Positions 48,504 through 56,808 of a DNA stretch of 64,000 nt are shown here, in pieces (the first letter of the stretch is position 1; each line of letters begins with the position of its first letter). Origin of the DNA: an uncultured Eubacteriales bacterium (lineage in GTDB: Bacteria; Bacillota; Clostridia; Oscillospirales; Acutalibacteraceae). The position numbers and the translations under genes were made by a program. Where the stretch lies: assembly GCA_934692675.1 (NCBI GenBank), contig CAKUUD010000002.1, positions 1-64,000 of the forward strand, read 5' to 3'. The notes under the pieces were generated by a model. The model saw only the letters and a program-made list of their open reading frames with translations. It was not told the DNA's origin and did no database searches.

Positions 48504-48956
48504 ATGAGAAAAATAAAAAGTTTTGAAGTTGACCACACTAAAATTGTACCCGGAATGTATATTTCCAGGATAGACGACGATATAACCACTTACGATATCC
48601 GGATGGTAAAGCCCAACGCCGGGGTATATCTTGAAAATGATGGTCTTCATACTTTTGAACATCTTTTTGCTACATATGTTAGAAATTCAGAGTTTGAAAA
48701 TAATATAATTTACGTTGGCCCTATGGGATGCCGTACAGGATTTTATTTAGTAGTTCGAAATATTGCGAATGATGATGCGATAAATTTAGTTTTAAATTCG
48801 ATGAAATTTATTGAAAATTTCAAAGGAGAAATTCCCGGAGCTACCGAAATTGAATGCGGCAACTATAAGGAACATAATTTACAAAAAGCTAATTCATATG
48901 CGGAATCCATGAGAAAAATTTTAGAAAATTACACCGCGGATATGCTCAAATATTAA
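48504..48956 (+). CDS. luxS: S-ribosylhomocysteine lyase (AI-2 synthesis)
   Basis: Cleaves S-ribosylhomocysteine to homocysteine and the AI-2 precursor, 150 residues from ATG 48504 (MRKIKSFEVDHTKI). The metal site is complete: His49 and His53 in LHTFEHLFATYVRN and Cys118 in IECGNYKEH. The catalytic Cys is in GPMGCRTGF (Cys76). A longer frame would overlap malic enzyme by 35 nt and adds a non-homologous N-terminus. Its partner Pfs/Mtn nucleosidase is not in the window. Confidence 0.96.
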   Translation: MRKIKSFEVDHTKIVPGMYISRIDDDITTYDIRMVKPNAGVYLENDGLHTFEHLFATYVRNSEFENNIIYVGPMGCRTGFYLVVRNIANDDAINLVLNSMKFIENFKGEIPGATEIECGNYKEHNLQKANSYAESMRKILENYTADMLKY

Positions 48957-49021
48957 GTAACTCTTATCTTTATCTTGCATAAAATGTTAAAAGTAATTTG
49001 TATGAAGGGAGTTATATAAAT

Positions 49022-49456
49022 TTGAAAAAAAATTATATGACTAATATGAGAAGTATGAACAATATGCATTCTTCAAACGATATTTTTTCTTTTAACATAG
49101 AGGATTCCGCTTTGAAAAATCAAAATTTTCGAAAAACAATCTGGACCGGAAAATTTATGCAAATAACTTTAATGTCTATTAATTCAGGCAGTTCGATAGG
49201 CTTGGAAATGCACCCTGATACTGATCAATTTTTAAAAATAGAGGACGGCACGGGTCAAGTGCTCATCGGCAAAAGCAAAGATAGACTTTCTTATCAGAAA
49301 CGAATAAAAAAAGGCGACGCAATTATTATTCCGGCGGGAATGTGGCATAATGTGATAAACCTAGGAAGAAGCTGTATCAAATTGTATTCGGTATATGCGC
49401 CACCTCATCACAGACCTGGCACCGTGCACAGAACCAAACAAGATGCAACCGATTAG
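49022..49456 (+). CDS. Cupin-domain protein
   Basis: Single cupin barrel of 144 residues from TTG 49022, preceded by AAGGGAG; earlier in-frame starts contain that site. Motif 1 is GSSIGLEMHPDTDQFLKIED (His and acidic metal ligands), motif 2 is GDAIIIPAGMWHNVINLG. The N-terminal FSFNIEDSALKNQNFRKTIW and C-terminal YAPPHHRPGTVHRTK are as in the widespread mannose-6-phosphate isomerase-like cupins of clostridia. Function unknown. Confidence 0.9.
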   Translation: MKKNYMTNMRSMNNMHSSNDIFSFNIEDSALKNQNFRKTIWTGKFMQITLMSINSGSSIGLEMHPDTDQFLKIEDGTGQVLIGKSKDRLSYQKRIKKGDAIIIPAGMWHNVINLGRSCIKLYSVYAPPHHRPGTVHRTKQDATD

Positions 49457-49539
49457 TGCACCTATATTAGAAAATATTTTACTTGAATTATAGTTTAAAG
49501 AGGAATATAATAGCCTCGGTATTTGTGTATAAAAAATAA

Positions 49540-49569
49540 AAGTCTGACTGATTTTTATATGTTAGGCTT
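49540..49569 (+). terminator. Terminator after the cupin gene
   Basis: Nine-pair stem with two G-U pairs (49540-49548 with 49561-49569), followed by CTATTTTTTT. It lies 45 nt before the next start. Confidence 0.7.
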
Positions 49570-49614
49570 CTATTTTTTTGGAAGTTAATAAATATTTTGA
49601 ATGGGGAATTGAAC

Positions 49615-50241
49615 ATGTTAAAGAAAATTTTGAGTTTTGGAATAGCCTTGGCGTTTAGTGCTGGTGCGGCTCTTAATGTTTATGCTGTAAAAACTCCCGA
49701 AGATGGCTGCAATTCAGGTGTTTCGGTTGTTGAACAAAGCAATTTTAAAGATTTAAATTTGCATATGCTAATGTTAAAAAACTTTTTTATAAATTCTTCA
49801 AAAAATACCGAAGATAAAAAATTGAAAGAAAAATTTATAGAAGTATACTCTGAAGTTTATTACGCTAACCGTGAGGGAGGGTGCTTTTTAAAATTTTGTA
49901 CAAAATCTCACAAAAAATCATACGTTGGCAGTATAAGCAAAACTCATAAAGATATGGAACAGCTTCCAAATAACCCTTGCCTGGATTTCGTTGCGATGAA
50001 AAAGCCTGTCGGGAGCGATAAAATATCAAACCTTTGTAAAAGATTTATAACTTTGTCCGGTGATTATATAACCGGTGGATATTTTATATTTTTTGAGAAT
50101 GAAAAATGGATGGTCGCTTGCACACCTTATTTTTGGAATAGTACATCGCTGGATATATGTGATGGCAGGAGTGTAATGTGCGATTTTATAGATGAGTTCG
50201 AAAAATTGAATGAGCATATTAATTTGCCTCAAACAGTTTGA
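49615..50241 (+). CDS. Secreted protein of unknown function
   Basis: 208 residues from ATG 49615, preceded by GGGGAA. A typical Sec signal peptide (LKKILSFGIALAFSAGAALN, cleavage likely after VYA) is followed by a soluble domain of about 185 residues with at least seven cysteines (for example GGCFLKFCTKS, DICDGRSVMC), possibly disulfide-linked. The middle KKPVGSDKISNLCKRF and the FIFFENEKWMVACTPYFW region suggest an alpha/beta fold. No family recognised. Monocistronic. Confidence 0.75.
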   Translation: MLKKILSFGIALAFSAGAALNVYAVKTPEDGCNSGVSVVEQSNFKDLNLHMLMLKNFFINSSKNTEDKKLKEKFIEVYSEVYYANREGGCFLKFCTKSHKKSYVGSISKTHKDMEQLPNNPCLDFVAMKKPVGSDKISNLCKRFITLSGDYITGGYFIFFENEKWMVACTPYFWNSTSLDICDGRSVMCDFIDEFEKLNEHINLPQTV

Positions 50242-50247
50242 TTTTTG

Positions 50248-50273
50248 TTGCGCTTTATTAATTTAAAGCGTAA
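50248..50273 (+). terminator. Terminator after the secreted-protein gene
   Basis: Ten-pair stem (50248-50257 with 50264-50273, one G-U), 6-nt loop, then TTATTTTTTT. Confidence 0.88.
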
Positions 50274-50299
50274 TTATTTTTTTATGAGAATTAAATAAG

Positions 50300-50328
50300 T
50301 TGATTAAAATATTTGAGTAGTATAAAAT
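50300..50328 (+). promoter_or_regulatory. Promoter of ileS-lspA
   Basis: TTGATT (50300-50305), 17-nt spacer, TAAAAT (50323-50328). The leader is only about 25 nt, too short for a T-box. Confidence 0.65.
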
Positions 50329-50361
50329 AGTAATTATTAAGATAAAAAGAGGTTGATGACG

Positions 50362-53157
50362 ATGTCTACGAATTATAATGATACTTTAAATTTGCCAAAG
50401 ACCGAGTTCCCTATGAGAGCTAATTTGCCTGATAGGGAGCCCGAAACTTTAAAGACATGGAAGGAAAACAAATTATACAATAAAATAATTGAAAAAAATC
50501 AAGGAAAACCAAGATATATATTGCATGATGGCCCTCCGTACGCCAACGGAAACATTCATCTTGGTCACGCGCTTAACAAAATTCTCAAAGATATAGTTGT
50601 AAAATACAAAAATATGACAGGTTATGAAGCACCGTATGTTCCCGGGTGGGATACTCACGGGCTTCCGACTGAGATAAAGGCTCGTGCAAAAGTAGGCGCT
50701 GAGAAATCTAAACAATTAACAAGCCTGGAACTCCGAAAAATATGCAAAGAATTCGCTCTGGGATATGTCGAAAAACAAAAAGAACAGTTCAAACGTCTGG
50801 GCGTCATTGGTGATTGGGATAATCCTTATGTAACTTTATATCCTGAATACGAAGCCGAACAGATCAGAACCTTTGCCAAAATGGCTTGCAAAGATGGGGT
50901 GATTTACAGAGGCCTTCGTCCAGTGCATTGGTGCCCTTCGTGTGAAACAGCTCTGGCGGAAGCCGAAATCGAATACAGCAACGATAAATGCAGATCGATA
51001 TTTGTTAAATTTAAGGTTTCGGATGATAAATCAAAACTTTCAAAATTTAATGTTGATATTAATAATACTTATTTTATAATTTGGACTACCACAGCTTGGA
51101 CTTTGCCTGGCAATGTTGCGATTTGCGTCGGATCGGATTTTGAATATGCAATCATTAAAAACGGAGCAGAATTCTACATCGTAGCCGATGCTCTAAAAGA
51201 AAAAGTGATGCAATCCGGAAATATTGAAAATTACGAAGTTATAGGGAAAATAAAGGGCTCAGAACTCGAACTCATGGAAGCGGATCATCCTTTCTTAGAT
51301 AGAAAATCGCTCGTTATAGTAGGTGACCACGTTACTATAGATAGCGGAAGCGGCTGCGTTCATACTGCTCCGGGTCACGGTATGGAAGACTTTGATGTTT
51401 GTAAAAACTATCCTCAGCTCCCAGTGATTGTTCCTGTAAATGGCGAGGGAATCCTAACCGAAGAAGCTGGCGAATTTAAAGGACTGAAATTTAGCGAGGC
51501 CGGTGCTAAAATTTGTAAGCTTCTTCAAGAAAAGGGTTTACTTTTTGCCTCCCAAAACATAGACCACCAGTATCCGCACTGCTGGAGATGTAAATCCGAA
51601 ATAATTTTCCGTGCCACAAAGCAATGGTTCTGTTCGGTAGACAGATTTAAAAAAGAAGCTTTAAACGCAATCGAAAATGTTAAATGGAATCCTTCGTGGG
51701 GAAGAGAGCGAATGATTTCGATGATAAGTGAAAGAAAAGACTGGTGCATTTCAAGGCAAAGACTTTGGGGAGTACCGATACCGATACTCTTCTGCGATGA
51801 TTGCCATAAAGAGATAATAAATGAAGAAATAATGCTTAATGTCGCGGACATTTTTGAAAAAGAAGGCTCCGACGCTTGGTATAAGTACGATGCAAGTCAT
51901 TTCTTACCTGACGGATTCAAATGCCCTCATTGTGGTGGAACTCATTTCACAAAAGAAAAAGACATAATGGACGTTTGGTTTGATTCAGGCACATCTCACG
52001 CAGCGGTTTGCCAAGCTAGAAAAAATTTAGGCTATCCTGCCGACCTTTATCTTGAAGGCGCTGACCAATACAGAGGCTGGTTCCAATCGTCTCTTCTTAC
52101 ATCCGTGGCAACCACAGGAAAATCTCCATATAAAAATGTTGTTACTCACGGTTGGGTAGTTGACGAAGAAGGCAAAAAACAGTCAAAATCTCAGGGTAAT
52201 GGCGTTGACCCGCAGGATGTAGTAAGTAAATACGGCGCAGATGTTCTAAGACTCTGGGTTTCGTCTGCTGATTATCACTCTGACGTAAAAATGTCGAATG
52301 AAATTTTAAAACAGCTGAGCGAAGCTTACAGAAAAATAAGAAACACCGCTAGATTTGTCATGGGAAATCTGTTTGATTTTGATCCTTCAAAAGATATGGT
52401 TAAAATTGACGACCTTTCAGAGCTCGATAAATGGGCGCTCGCAAAATTGAATGAAGTTATAGATAAAACTCTCAAAGGGTACGAAACTTTTGAATTTTAT
52501 AATGTTTTTCATGCTATTCAAAAATTTTGCATAGTTGATATGTCCAATTTCTATCTTGACGTTTTGAAAGATAGATTATACGTTGAGAAAGCCGATGGAT
52601 TCAAGCGTCGTAGCGCACAGACCGTGATTTACATGGTACTGGATGCACTTGTAAGAATGATTTCGCCTGTACTTTCATTTACAGCCGAAGAAATTTGGAA
52701 ATATATGCCACACAAAAACGATGAAAATAAGGAGAGCATTTTCCTTAATGATATGTGCAAAAAGGTTGATATGGACATTTCTGATGAGTTTGTTGAGAAG
52801 TGGGATAAAATCTATAAAATCCGTGATGAAATCAAGAAAGTGCTTGAAATTCAAAGAAAAAATAAAGTTATAGGTTCTTCTTTGGAAGCTGATATTAAAA
52901 TTTTTGCGTCAGGCGAATTATATAACTTTATAAAAAATAATCTTAGCGATTTGCAGTCAGTGGTAATAGTATCTGGTATAGAAGTTCAAGAAAATGGAAC
53001 CGGAAAGTATAATATCGAAGGCATTAGCGGTTTGTCGATGGATATCGCTCATTCTGAATACAAAAAATGTGAAAGGTGTTGGACATACGACGAAACCGTT
53101 GGAGAAAATAATGACCATCCAACAATTTGCAGTAGGTGCGTGAGCGTACTAGAATAA
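50362..53157 (+). CDS. ileS: Isoleucyl-tRNA synthetase
   Basis: Class I synthetase, 931 residues from ATG 50362, preceded by AGAGG; two earlier in-frame starts (50353, 50356) are too close to that site. The HIGH motif is in PPYANGNIHLGHALNK. The editing domain includes TTTAWTLPGNVAIC and GCVHTAPGHGMEDFDVC. The KMSKS loop reads KKQSKSQGN, with Gln instead of Met. The C-terminal zinc site CERCWTYDETVG and CSRCVSVLE is complete. lspA follows after 25 nt, a pairing common in bacteria. Confidence 0.98.
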   Translation: MSTNYNDTLNLPKTEFPMRANLPDREPETLKTWKENKLYNKIIEKNQGKPRYILHDGPPYANGNIHLGHALNKILKDIVVKYKNMTGYEAPYVPGWDTHGLPTEIKARAKVGAEKSKQLTSLELRKICKEFALGYVEKQKEQFKRLGVIGDWDNPYVTLYPEYEAEQIRTFAKMACKDGVIYRGLRPVHWCPSCETALAEAEIEYSNDKCRSIFVKFKVSDDKSKLSKFNVDINNTYFIIWTTTAWTLPGNVAICVGSDFEYAIIKNGAEFYIVADALKEKVMQSGNIENYEVIGKIKGSELELMEADHPFLDRKSLVIVGDHVTIDSGSGCVHTAPGHGMEDFDVCKNYPQLPVIVPVNGEGILTEEAGEFKGLKFSEAGAKICKLLQEKGLLFASQNIDHQYPHCWRCKSEIIFRATKQWFCSVDRFKKEALNAIENVKWNPSWGRERMISMISERKDWCISRQRLWGVPIPILFCDDCHKEIINEEIMLNVADIFEKEGSDAWYKYDASHFLPDGFKCPHCGGTHFTKEKDIMDVWFDSGTSHAAVCQARKNLGYPADLYLEGADQYRGWFQSSLLTSVATTGKSPYKNVVTHGWVVDEEGKKQSKSQGNGVDPQDVVSKYGADVLRLWVSSADYHSDVKMSNEILKQLSEAYRKIRNTARFVMGNLFDFDPSKDMVKIDDLSELDKWALAKLNEVIDKTLKGYETFEFYNVFHAIQKFCIVDMSNFYLDVLKDRLYVEKADGFKRRSAQTVIYMVLDALVRMISPVLSFTAEEIWKYMPHKNDENKESIFLNDMCKKVDMDISDEFVEKWDKIYKIRDEIKKVLEIQRKNKVIGSSLEADIKIFASGELYNFIKNNLSDLQSVVIVSGIEVQENGTGKYNIEGISGLSMDIAHSEYKKCERCWTYDETVGENNDHPTICSRCVSVLE

Positions 53158-53182
53158 TTTATTAAACAGGAGGAAAGTTTTC

Positions 53183-53644
53183 ATGTTGTTATTTTTCGTT
53201 ATAACTTTTTTAATTCCCGTTCTAGATCAATTCATAAAATTAGCAGTGAAGTCAAGTATAGCGGAAAATGCAAAAGTTGAAACTTTCCTTCCATTTCTGA
53301 CTATTACAAATGTAAAAAATTTTGGAGCGGCTCTTGGTATGCTCGCCAACGGAAGATATATTTTAATTGCGGTTACTTTGCTTATAATGATTTATTTTCT
53401 GTATTTGATATTTATAAAAAAAATTCGAAGCCATCTTTTTTTGATAGCTTCGTCGTTGATTGTCGGTGGGGGAATAGGCAATTTAATAGATAGATTAATG
53501 CTTGGTTATGTAGTGGACTACCTATCCTTGTCATTTTTTTCGCCAATATGTAATTTTGCAGATTACTCCATCACCGCAGGAGTGGTATTGCTAGCAATAT
53601 TTGTTCTAAAAGCTGATAGCAAAACTCTATCTGAGTTTATTTAA
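53183..53644 (+). CDS. lspA: Lipoprotein signal peptidase II
   Basis: Aspartyl membrane protease removing signal peptides from prolipoproteins, 153 residues, four membrane helices. Catalytic aspartates lie in GNLIDRLMLGYVVDYL and NFADYSITAG. LDQFIKLAV marks the N-terminal conserved region. AGGAGGAAAG precedes the start. Its last 8 nt overlap the convergent glycosidase-like gene. Confidence 0.96.
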   Translation: MLLFFVITFLIPVLDQFIKLAVKSSIAENAKVETFLPFLTITNVKNFGAALGMLANGRYILIAVTLLIMIYFLYLIFIKKIRSHLFLIASSLIVGGGIGNLIDRLMLGYVVDYLSLSFFSPICNFADYSITAGVVLLAIFVLKADSKTLSEFI

Positions 53645-54821
53645 TTTCATTCATAAGATTATTAACTTCTGCTCTGCATGCTTCACTTTTTAGAAAATTA
53701 ATAGAGTAAAGCATGATTCCGTCAAAATTTAATTTTTTTATTATTTTAAACTCCTCCTCCAAAATATGGTCAGAAGAATTCCAGGTTTTTTCATCCAAAT
53801 CTGTTCCTATTTTATAAAGTGCTAAGCCAGCGTAAATTTTTTGAGAAGAACCTTTAGAAATTTTTTTCCAATCGTTCGCAGCTTTTTCAAAAGGCATGTT
53901 CGGGCAGTCTACGCTCCAGTATAATTGAGGGCAGATATAATCGATATATTTTTTATCAAGCCAAGTTTTAGGGTCAGCGCCTATTTCTTGGCATTTTTTT
54001 ATATTTCCCGGCGGAGAAATTCCAAATTCTACATTAGGTTTTATTGATTTTATTTTGTCGTGAACTTCAGAAATAAGCAGATTTATGCTTTCTTTTTTTG
54101 ATAAGTTGTTATCCTTTTTTTCTAAAATTTCTTTATCTTCAGGATAAAAATAATCATCAAAATGGATGGCGTCTATATCGTAGTTTTTGACGATTTCTTC
54201 AACTCCGGATGTTATTAAATCTCGTGTTTCTTTGTACGATGGATTATAGTATATTCCGTTTGAAGTTTTTATTATACGGTCGCTGGGTTGATTATAATAT
54301 GGATTGTTTTCACTCAAATCTTTTGGAGAGTTATTTGCCTGTACTCGAAGCGGATTAACCCATGCATGAAATTTTATATTTTTCTTATGACAAGATTTTA
54401 CCATGTATTCCAGCGGGTCAAATTTGGGATTTTCTCCCTGAGACCCGGTGAGAAGATGTGACCACGGGAAAAAATCTGATTTATAAAGAGCGTCACTGTG
54501 AGACCTTACGTGAACTATCAAAGTGTTGATTTTATATTTTTCTGCGGTGGATAATATGTTTTCAAAATTTTCGATAAATTTTTGCTCTGTATTTTCTTTA
54601 GAAGATATATTTAAATCCAAATACGATACCCACGCGCCTACCATGTTTTTTGAATTTTCTTCACTAGTTTCGTCTTTTTTTAAAGCGATTGTAGGCTTGG
54701 AAGAATCCTCAATAACTCTATTTTTATGAGCATCAATATATTTACATATGCTTACAACAGACATTAAAAACAACACCGAAATAGCTAGCGACATTATTTT
54801 TTTGTATTTAAAAATTTTCAT
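53637..54821 (-). CDS. Membrane-anchored glycosyl hydrolase-like protein (GHL10/DUF187)
   Basis: GHL10-family TIM barrel, related to YngK, 394 residues from ATG 54821 (the GTG at 54830 overlaps the AGGTG site). An N-terminal anchor helix (about residues 8-25) is followed by VGAWVSYLDLNI, INTLIVHVRSHSDALYKSDF, KFHAWVNPLRVQ, IHFDDYFYP, FGISPPGN and DYICPQLYW, the conserved barrel strands. Substrate is unproven; a wall or exopolysaccharide glycan is likely. It directly follows rpe, with adjoining stop and start region, so they form an operon. Confidence 0.9.
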   Translation of the reverse strand: MKIFKYKKIMSLAISVLFLMSVVSICKYIDAHKNRVIEDSSKPTIALKKDETSEENSKNMVGAWVSYLDLNISSKENTEQKFIENFENILSTAEKYKINTLIVHVRSHSDALYKSDFFPWSHLLTGSQGENPKFDPLEYMVKSCHKKNIKFHAWVNPLRVQANNSPKDLSENNPYYNQPSDRIIKTSNGIYYNPSYKETRDLITSGVEEIVKNYDIDAIHFDDYFYPEDKEILEKKDNNLSKKESINLLISEVHDKIKSIKPNVEFGISPPGNIKKCQEIGADPKTWLDKKYIDYICPQLYWSVDCPNMPFEKAANDWKKISKGSSQKIYAGLALYKIGTDLDEKTWNSSDHILEEEFKIIKKLNFDGIMLYSINFLKSEACRAEVNNLMNEIK

Positions 54822-54830
54822 ATTAAACAC

Positions 54831-55460
54831 CTATAATTTTAATTTTTCGATAGTTTCCTTTAAATTTCCAGAATTAAAAATGCAAGTCCCCGAAACGGCA
54901 ACATCCACCGGATAATTTTTCACAGCCTTTATGGTTTCTAAATTTATTCCTCCGTCAACTTCTATCATAATATTGGGCGCATTTTGTTTTATGTATAAAG
55001 CCTTTTCCATTTGTTCGGCCATGAATTTTTGCCCTCCAAATCCCGGTTCAACAGTCATTATCAAAACTAAATCTATATCGTTCAAATAAGGATTGAGTTC
55101 CGATACATCCGTTGAAGGCCTTATTGAAATCCCGGCTTTTTTTCCATAAGATTTTATTTTTTTAATAGTTTCAAAAACATCCGAATCGGATTCCAAATGA
55201 AAAGTTATTATATCCGCTCCTGCATCAACAAATTGAGGTATATATTTTAGCGGGTTTTTAATCATCAAGTGAACGTCAAAAGGCAAATTTGTTAAATGTC
55301 TTAAAGATTTTATAATCGGTGCTCCAAAAGATATATTAGGTACAAAAATTCCATCCATTACATCCATATGTACCCAATCCGCTCCGTTATCGGAAATTTT
55401 TTTAATTTCTTCGCCCATATTTGAAAAATCACAGGCAAGCATTGATGGTGCTATCTTCAT
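54831..55460 (-). CDS. rpe: Ribulose-phosphate 3-epimerase
   Basis: Pentose phosphate pathway epimerase (ribulose 5-phosphate to xylulose 5-phosphate), 209 residues. Seen: PSMLACDFSNMGEEI, DWVHMDVMDGIFVPNISFGA (the metal His/Asp), FDVHLMIKNP, LIMTVEPGFGGQKF and EVDGGINLETI. No strong ribosome site precedes ATG 55460. It is in an operon with the GHL10-like gene downstream. Confidence 0.97.
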   Translation of the reverse strand: MKIAPSMLACDFSNMGEEIKKISDNGADWVHMDVMDGIFVPNISFGAPIIKSLRHLTNLPFDVHLMIKNPLKYIPQFVDAGADIITFHLESDSDVFETIKKIKSYGKKAGISIRPSTDVSELNPYLNDIDLVLIMTVEPGFGGQKFMAEQMEKALYIKQNAPNIMIEVDGGINLETIKAVKNYPVDVAVSGTCIFNSGNLKETIEKLKL

Positions 55461-55651
55461 ATTATTTAGCGGAAATTAATTTTATGTTCCCGCAAGTTCA
55501 CTTCCTTTTATTTAAATATAAAAATATTATCTTACAATGTGGGATCTTTATCAAGTAATTATATTTTAATACATGAGCAAAAAATTTTATGTCGAAATTT
55601 TTAACCGATTGCGACTCTGTATCATAGTATAATAACGGGAGGATGATAAAA

Positions 55652-56056
55652 ATGAAGACAAATAAAAATTGTACTTGCGGATGCGGTGTTACTGCAGCTA
55701 TTTTAGGCATAATTTTTGGAATAATAATTGCTGTATTATTTTCTTTCGGGTATTTTAGTTTTATTTTTCCCGGTTTATGGATTGCTTTTTCTGTTGCTGC
55801 TGCAACTATTGTATACCTTATGATACTGGCACCGATATCGGCTTGCGGAGGATGTCCTACATTATTTGAATGTTTAAGAAAAAATCTTTCTTGTTTACTT
55901 GTGGGAGCTGTAGGAACCATAATTTTTGTTATTGCAGCGCTTACCACAACACTTCTTGTAGAATCAACTGCATCGATTGTGTTGATAGGAATTGTGGGAT
56001 TTTTCTTTATCTTTTTGCTAAGCAGCATAATATCATTTTTTAAATGCTTGATTTAA
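55652..56056 (+). CDS. Small cysteine-bearing membrane protein of unknown function
   Basis: 134 residues from ATG 55652, 10 nt after GGGAGG (the ATG at 55643 is too close). The N-terminus has NCTCGCG; four hydrophobic helices follow, with a loop containing ACGGCPTLFECLRKNLSC between helices 2 and 3. Similar four-helix proteins occur widely in clostridia without known function. The Cys clusters at N-terminus and loop could bind metal or form disulfides. Monocistronic. Confidence 0.75.
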   Translation: MKTNKNCTCGCGVTAAILGIIFGIIIAVLFSFGYFSFIFPGLWIAFSVAAATIVYLMILAPISACGGCPTLFECLRKNLSCLLVGAVGTIIFVIAALTTTLLVESTASIVLIGIVGFFFIFLLSSIISFFKCLI

Positions 56057-56066
56057 AAAGTGTTTT

Positions 56067-56095
56067 AAGCGAGCGGCTCTTTTAAGGAGTCGCTT
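56067..56095 (+). terminator. Terminator after the Cys-bearing membrane protein
   Basis: AAGCGA/TCGCTT stem (56067-56072, 56090-56095) with an inner CTC/GAG and a 4-nt bulge, followed by TTTGTTTTG. Confidence 0.65.
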
Positions 56096-56132
56096 TTTGT
56101 TTTGAAAAAATATATAAATTTTATATATTTTT

Positions 56133-56161
56133 TTGACAAATGATAAATATATGTTTACAAT
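56133..56161 (+). promoter_or_regulatory. Promoter of the Nif11-like peptide gene
   Basis: Consensus TTGACA (56133-56138), 17-nt spacer, TACAAT (56156-56161), about 27 nt before the AAAGGA ribosome site region. Confidence 0.8.
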
Positions 56162-56194
56162 ATACAATATATCAAAATAAAGGACGGGATTAAA

Positions 56195-56659
56195 ATGAAT
56201 GAGAAAATAGTAGAAAAACTTAAGGATTCAAAATTTTTGGAAAAAATAATCGTCATGTCCGACAAAAGCGAAGTGAAAGAAGCTTTTAAAAAAGAGGGCA
56301 TAGAGGTTACTGATGAAGATTTAAAAAGCATCCGTGACCTCATAGCAGGCTCCGTAGAAAAAATTTCTGAAATCCCCGAAGAAAAGCTGGAAGAAATATC
56401 TGGGGGAGTAGAGGATGGGCTAGTGCATTGGTTGGGTGATAAGTTTACCGATTTCAATTTTGTTCAAGACCATAATGTGTTGTTTAGTAATTCTGATAAA
56501 ATTGTCGAAGCGGCTCTGGTTGTTGCTTTGATTGGCGGAACGATTGGCGTTCAAAAATTAATCAAATTAGGCAAAGAAAAAGGCTGGTGGACCAAAAAAT
56601 ACTGGGAAGATACTTTAGAAGATTTAAAAAAATTAAAAATTACTATTTCTAAAAAATAA
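56195..56659 (+). CDS. Nif11-like double-glycine leader protein, orphan
   Basis: 154 residues. The first 71 resemble Nif11-type peptide precursors: KIVEKLKDSKFLEKII, then EVKEAFKKEGIEVTDEDLKS and a leader ending EKLEEISGG (Gly70-Gly71). The remaining 83 residues contain a hydrophobic helix (about 103-119, AALVVALIGGTIGVQ) and a basic, Trp-containing tail (EKGWWTKKYWEDTLEDLKK), with no cysteines. In known systems such leaders are cleaved after GG by C39-peptidase transporters, and the product may be a RiPP or bacteriocin. No modification enzyme, transporter or immunity gene is adjacent. AAAGGACGGG precedes the start. Leader assignment is by pattern only. Confidence 0.75.
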   Translation: MNEKIVEKLKDSKFLEKIIVMSDKSEVKEAFKKEGIEVTDEDLKSIRDLIAGSVEKISEIPEEKLEEISGGVEDGLVHWLGDKFTDFNFVQDHNVLFSNSDKIVEAALVVALIGGTIGVQKLIKLGKEKGWWTKKYWEDTLEDLKKLKITISKK

Positions 56660-56676
56660 TATATTAAATTTAAAAC

Positions 56677-56713
56677 AACTGGTATCCTTTGGTTCATGCT
56701 AAGGATACCAGTT
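56677..56713 (+). terminator. Terminator after the Nif11-like gene
   Basis: Thirteen-base-pair perfect stem (56677-56689 with 56701-56713), 11-nt loop, then TTTATTG. Confidence 0.9.
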
Positions 56714-56808
56714 TTTATTGCCTATTTATAAATTCCAACTGTAAATACCTGTGGTAAAATAATTTATTTTCTGGTAATATTTTTATAAAGGCTGGTGAAT
56801 TTTAATAT

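Noticed and set aside
50242..50361. T-box or other tRNA-sensing leader before ileS
   Set aside because: No specifier loop or conserved T-box sequence; the space holds a terminator and a promoter with a leader of about 25 nt.
55609..55633. TATAAT before the Cys-bearing membrane protein as a promoter
   Set aside because: It is so close to the ribosome site that the transcript would start inside or after it, and the nearest -35-like TTGCGA is only 13 nt away.
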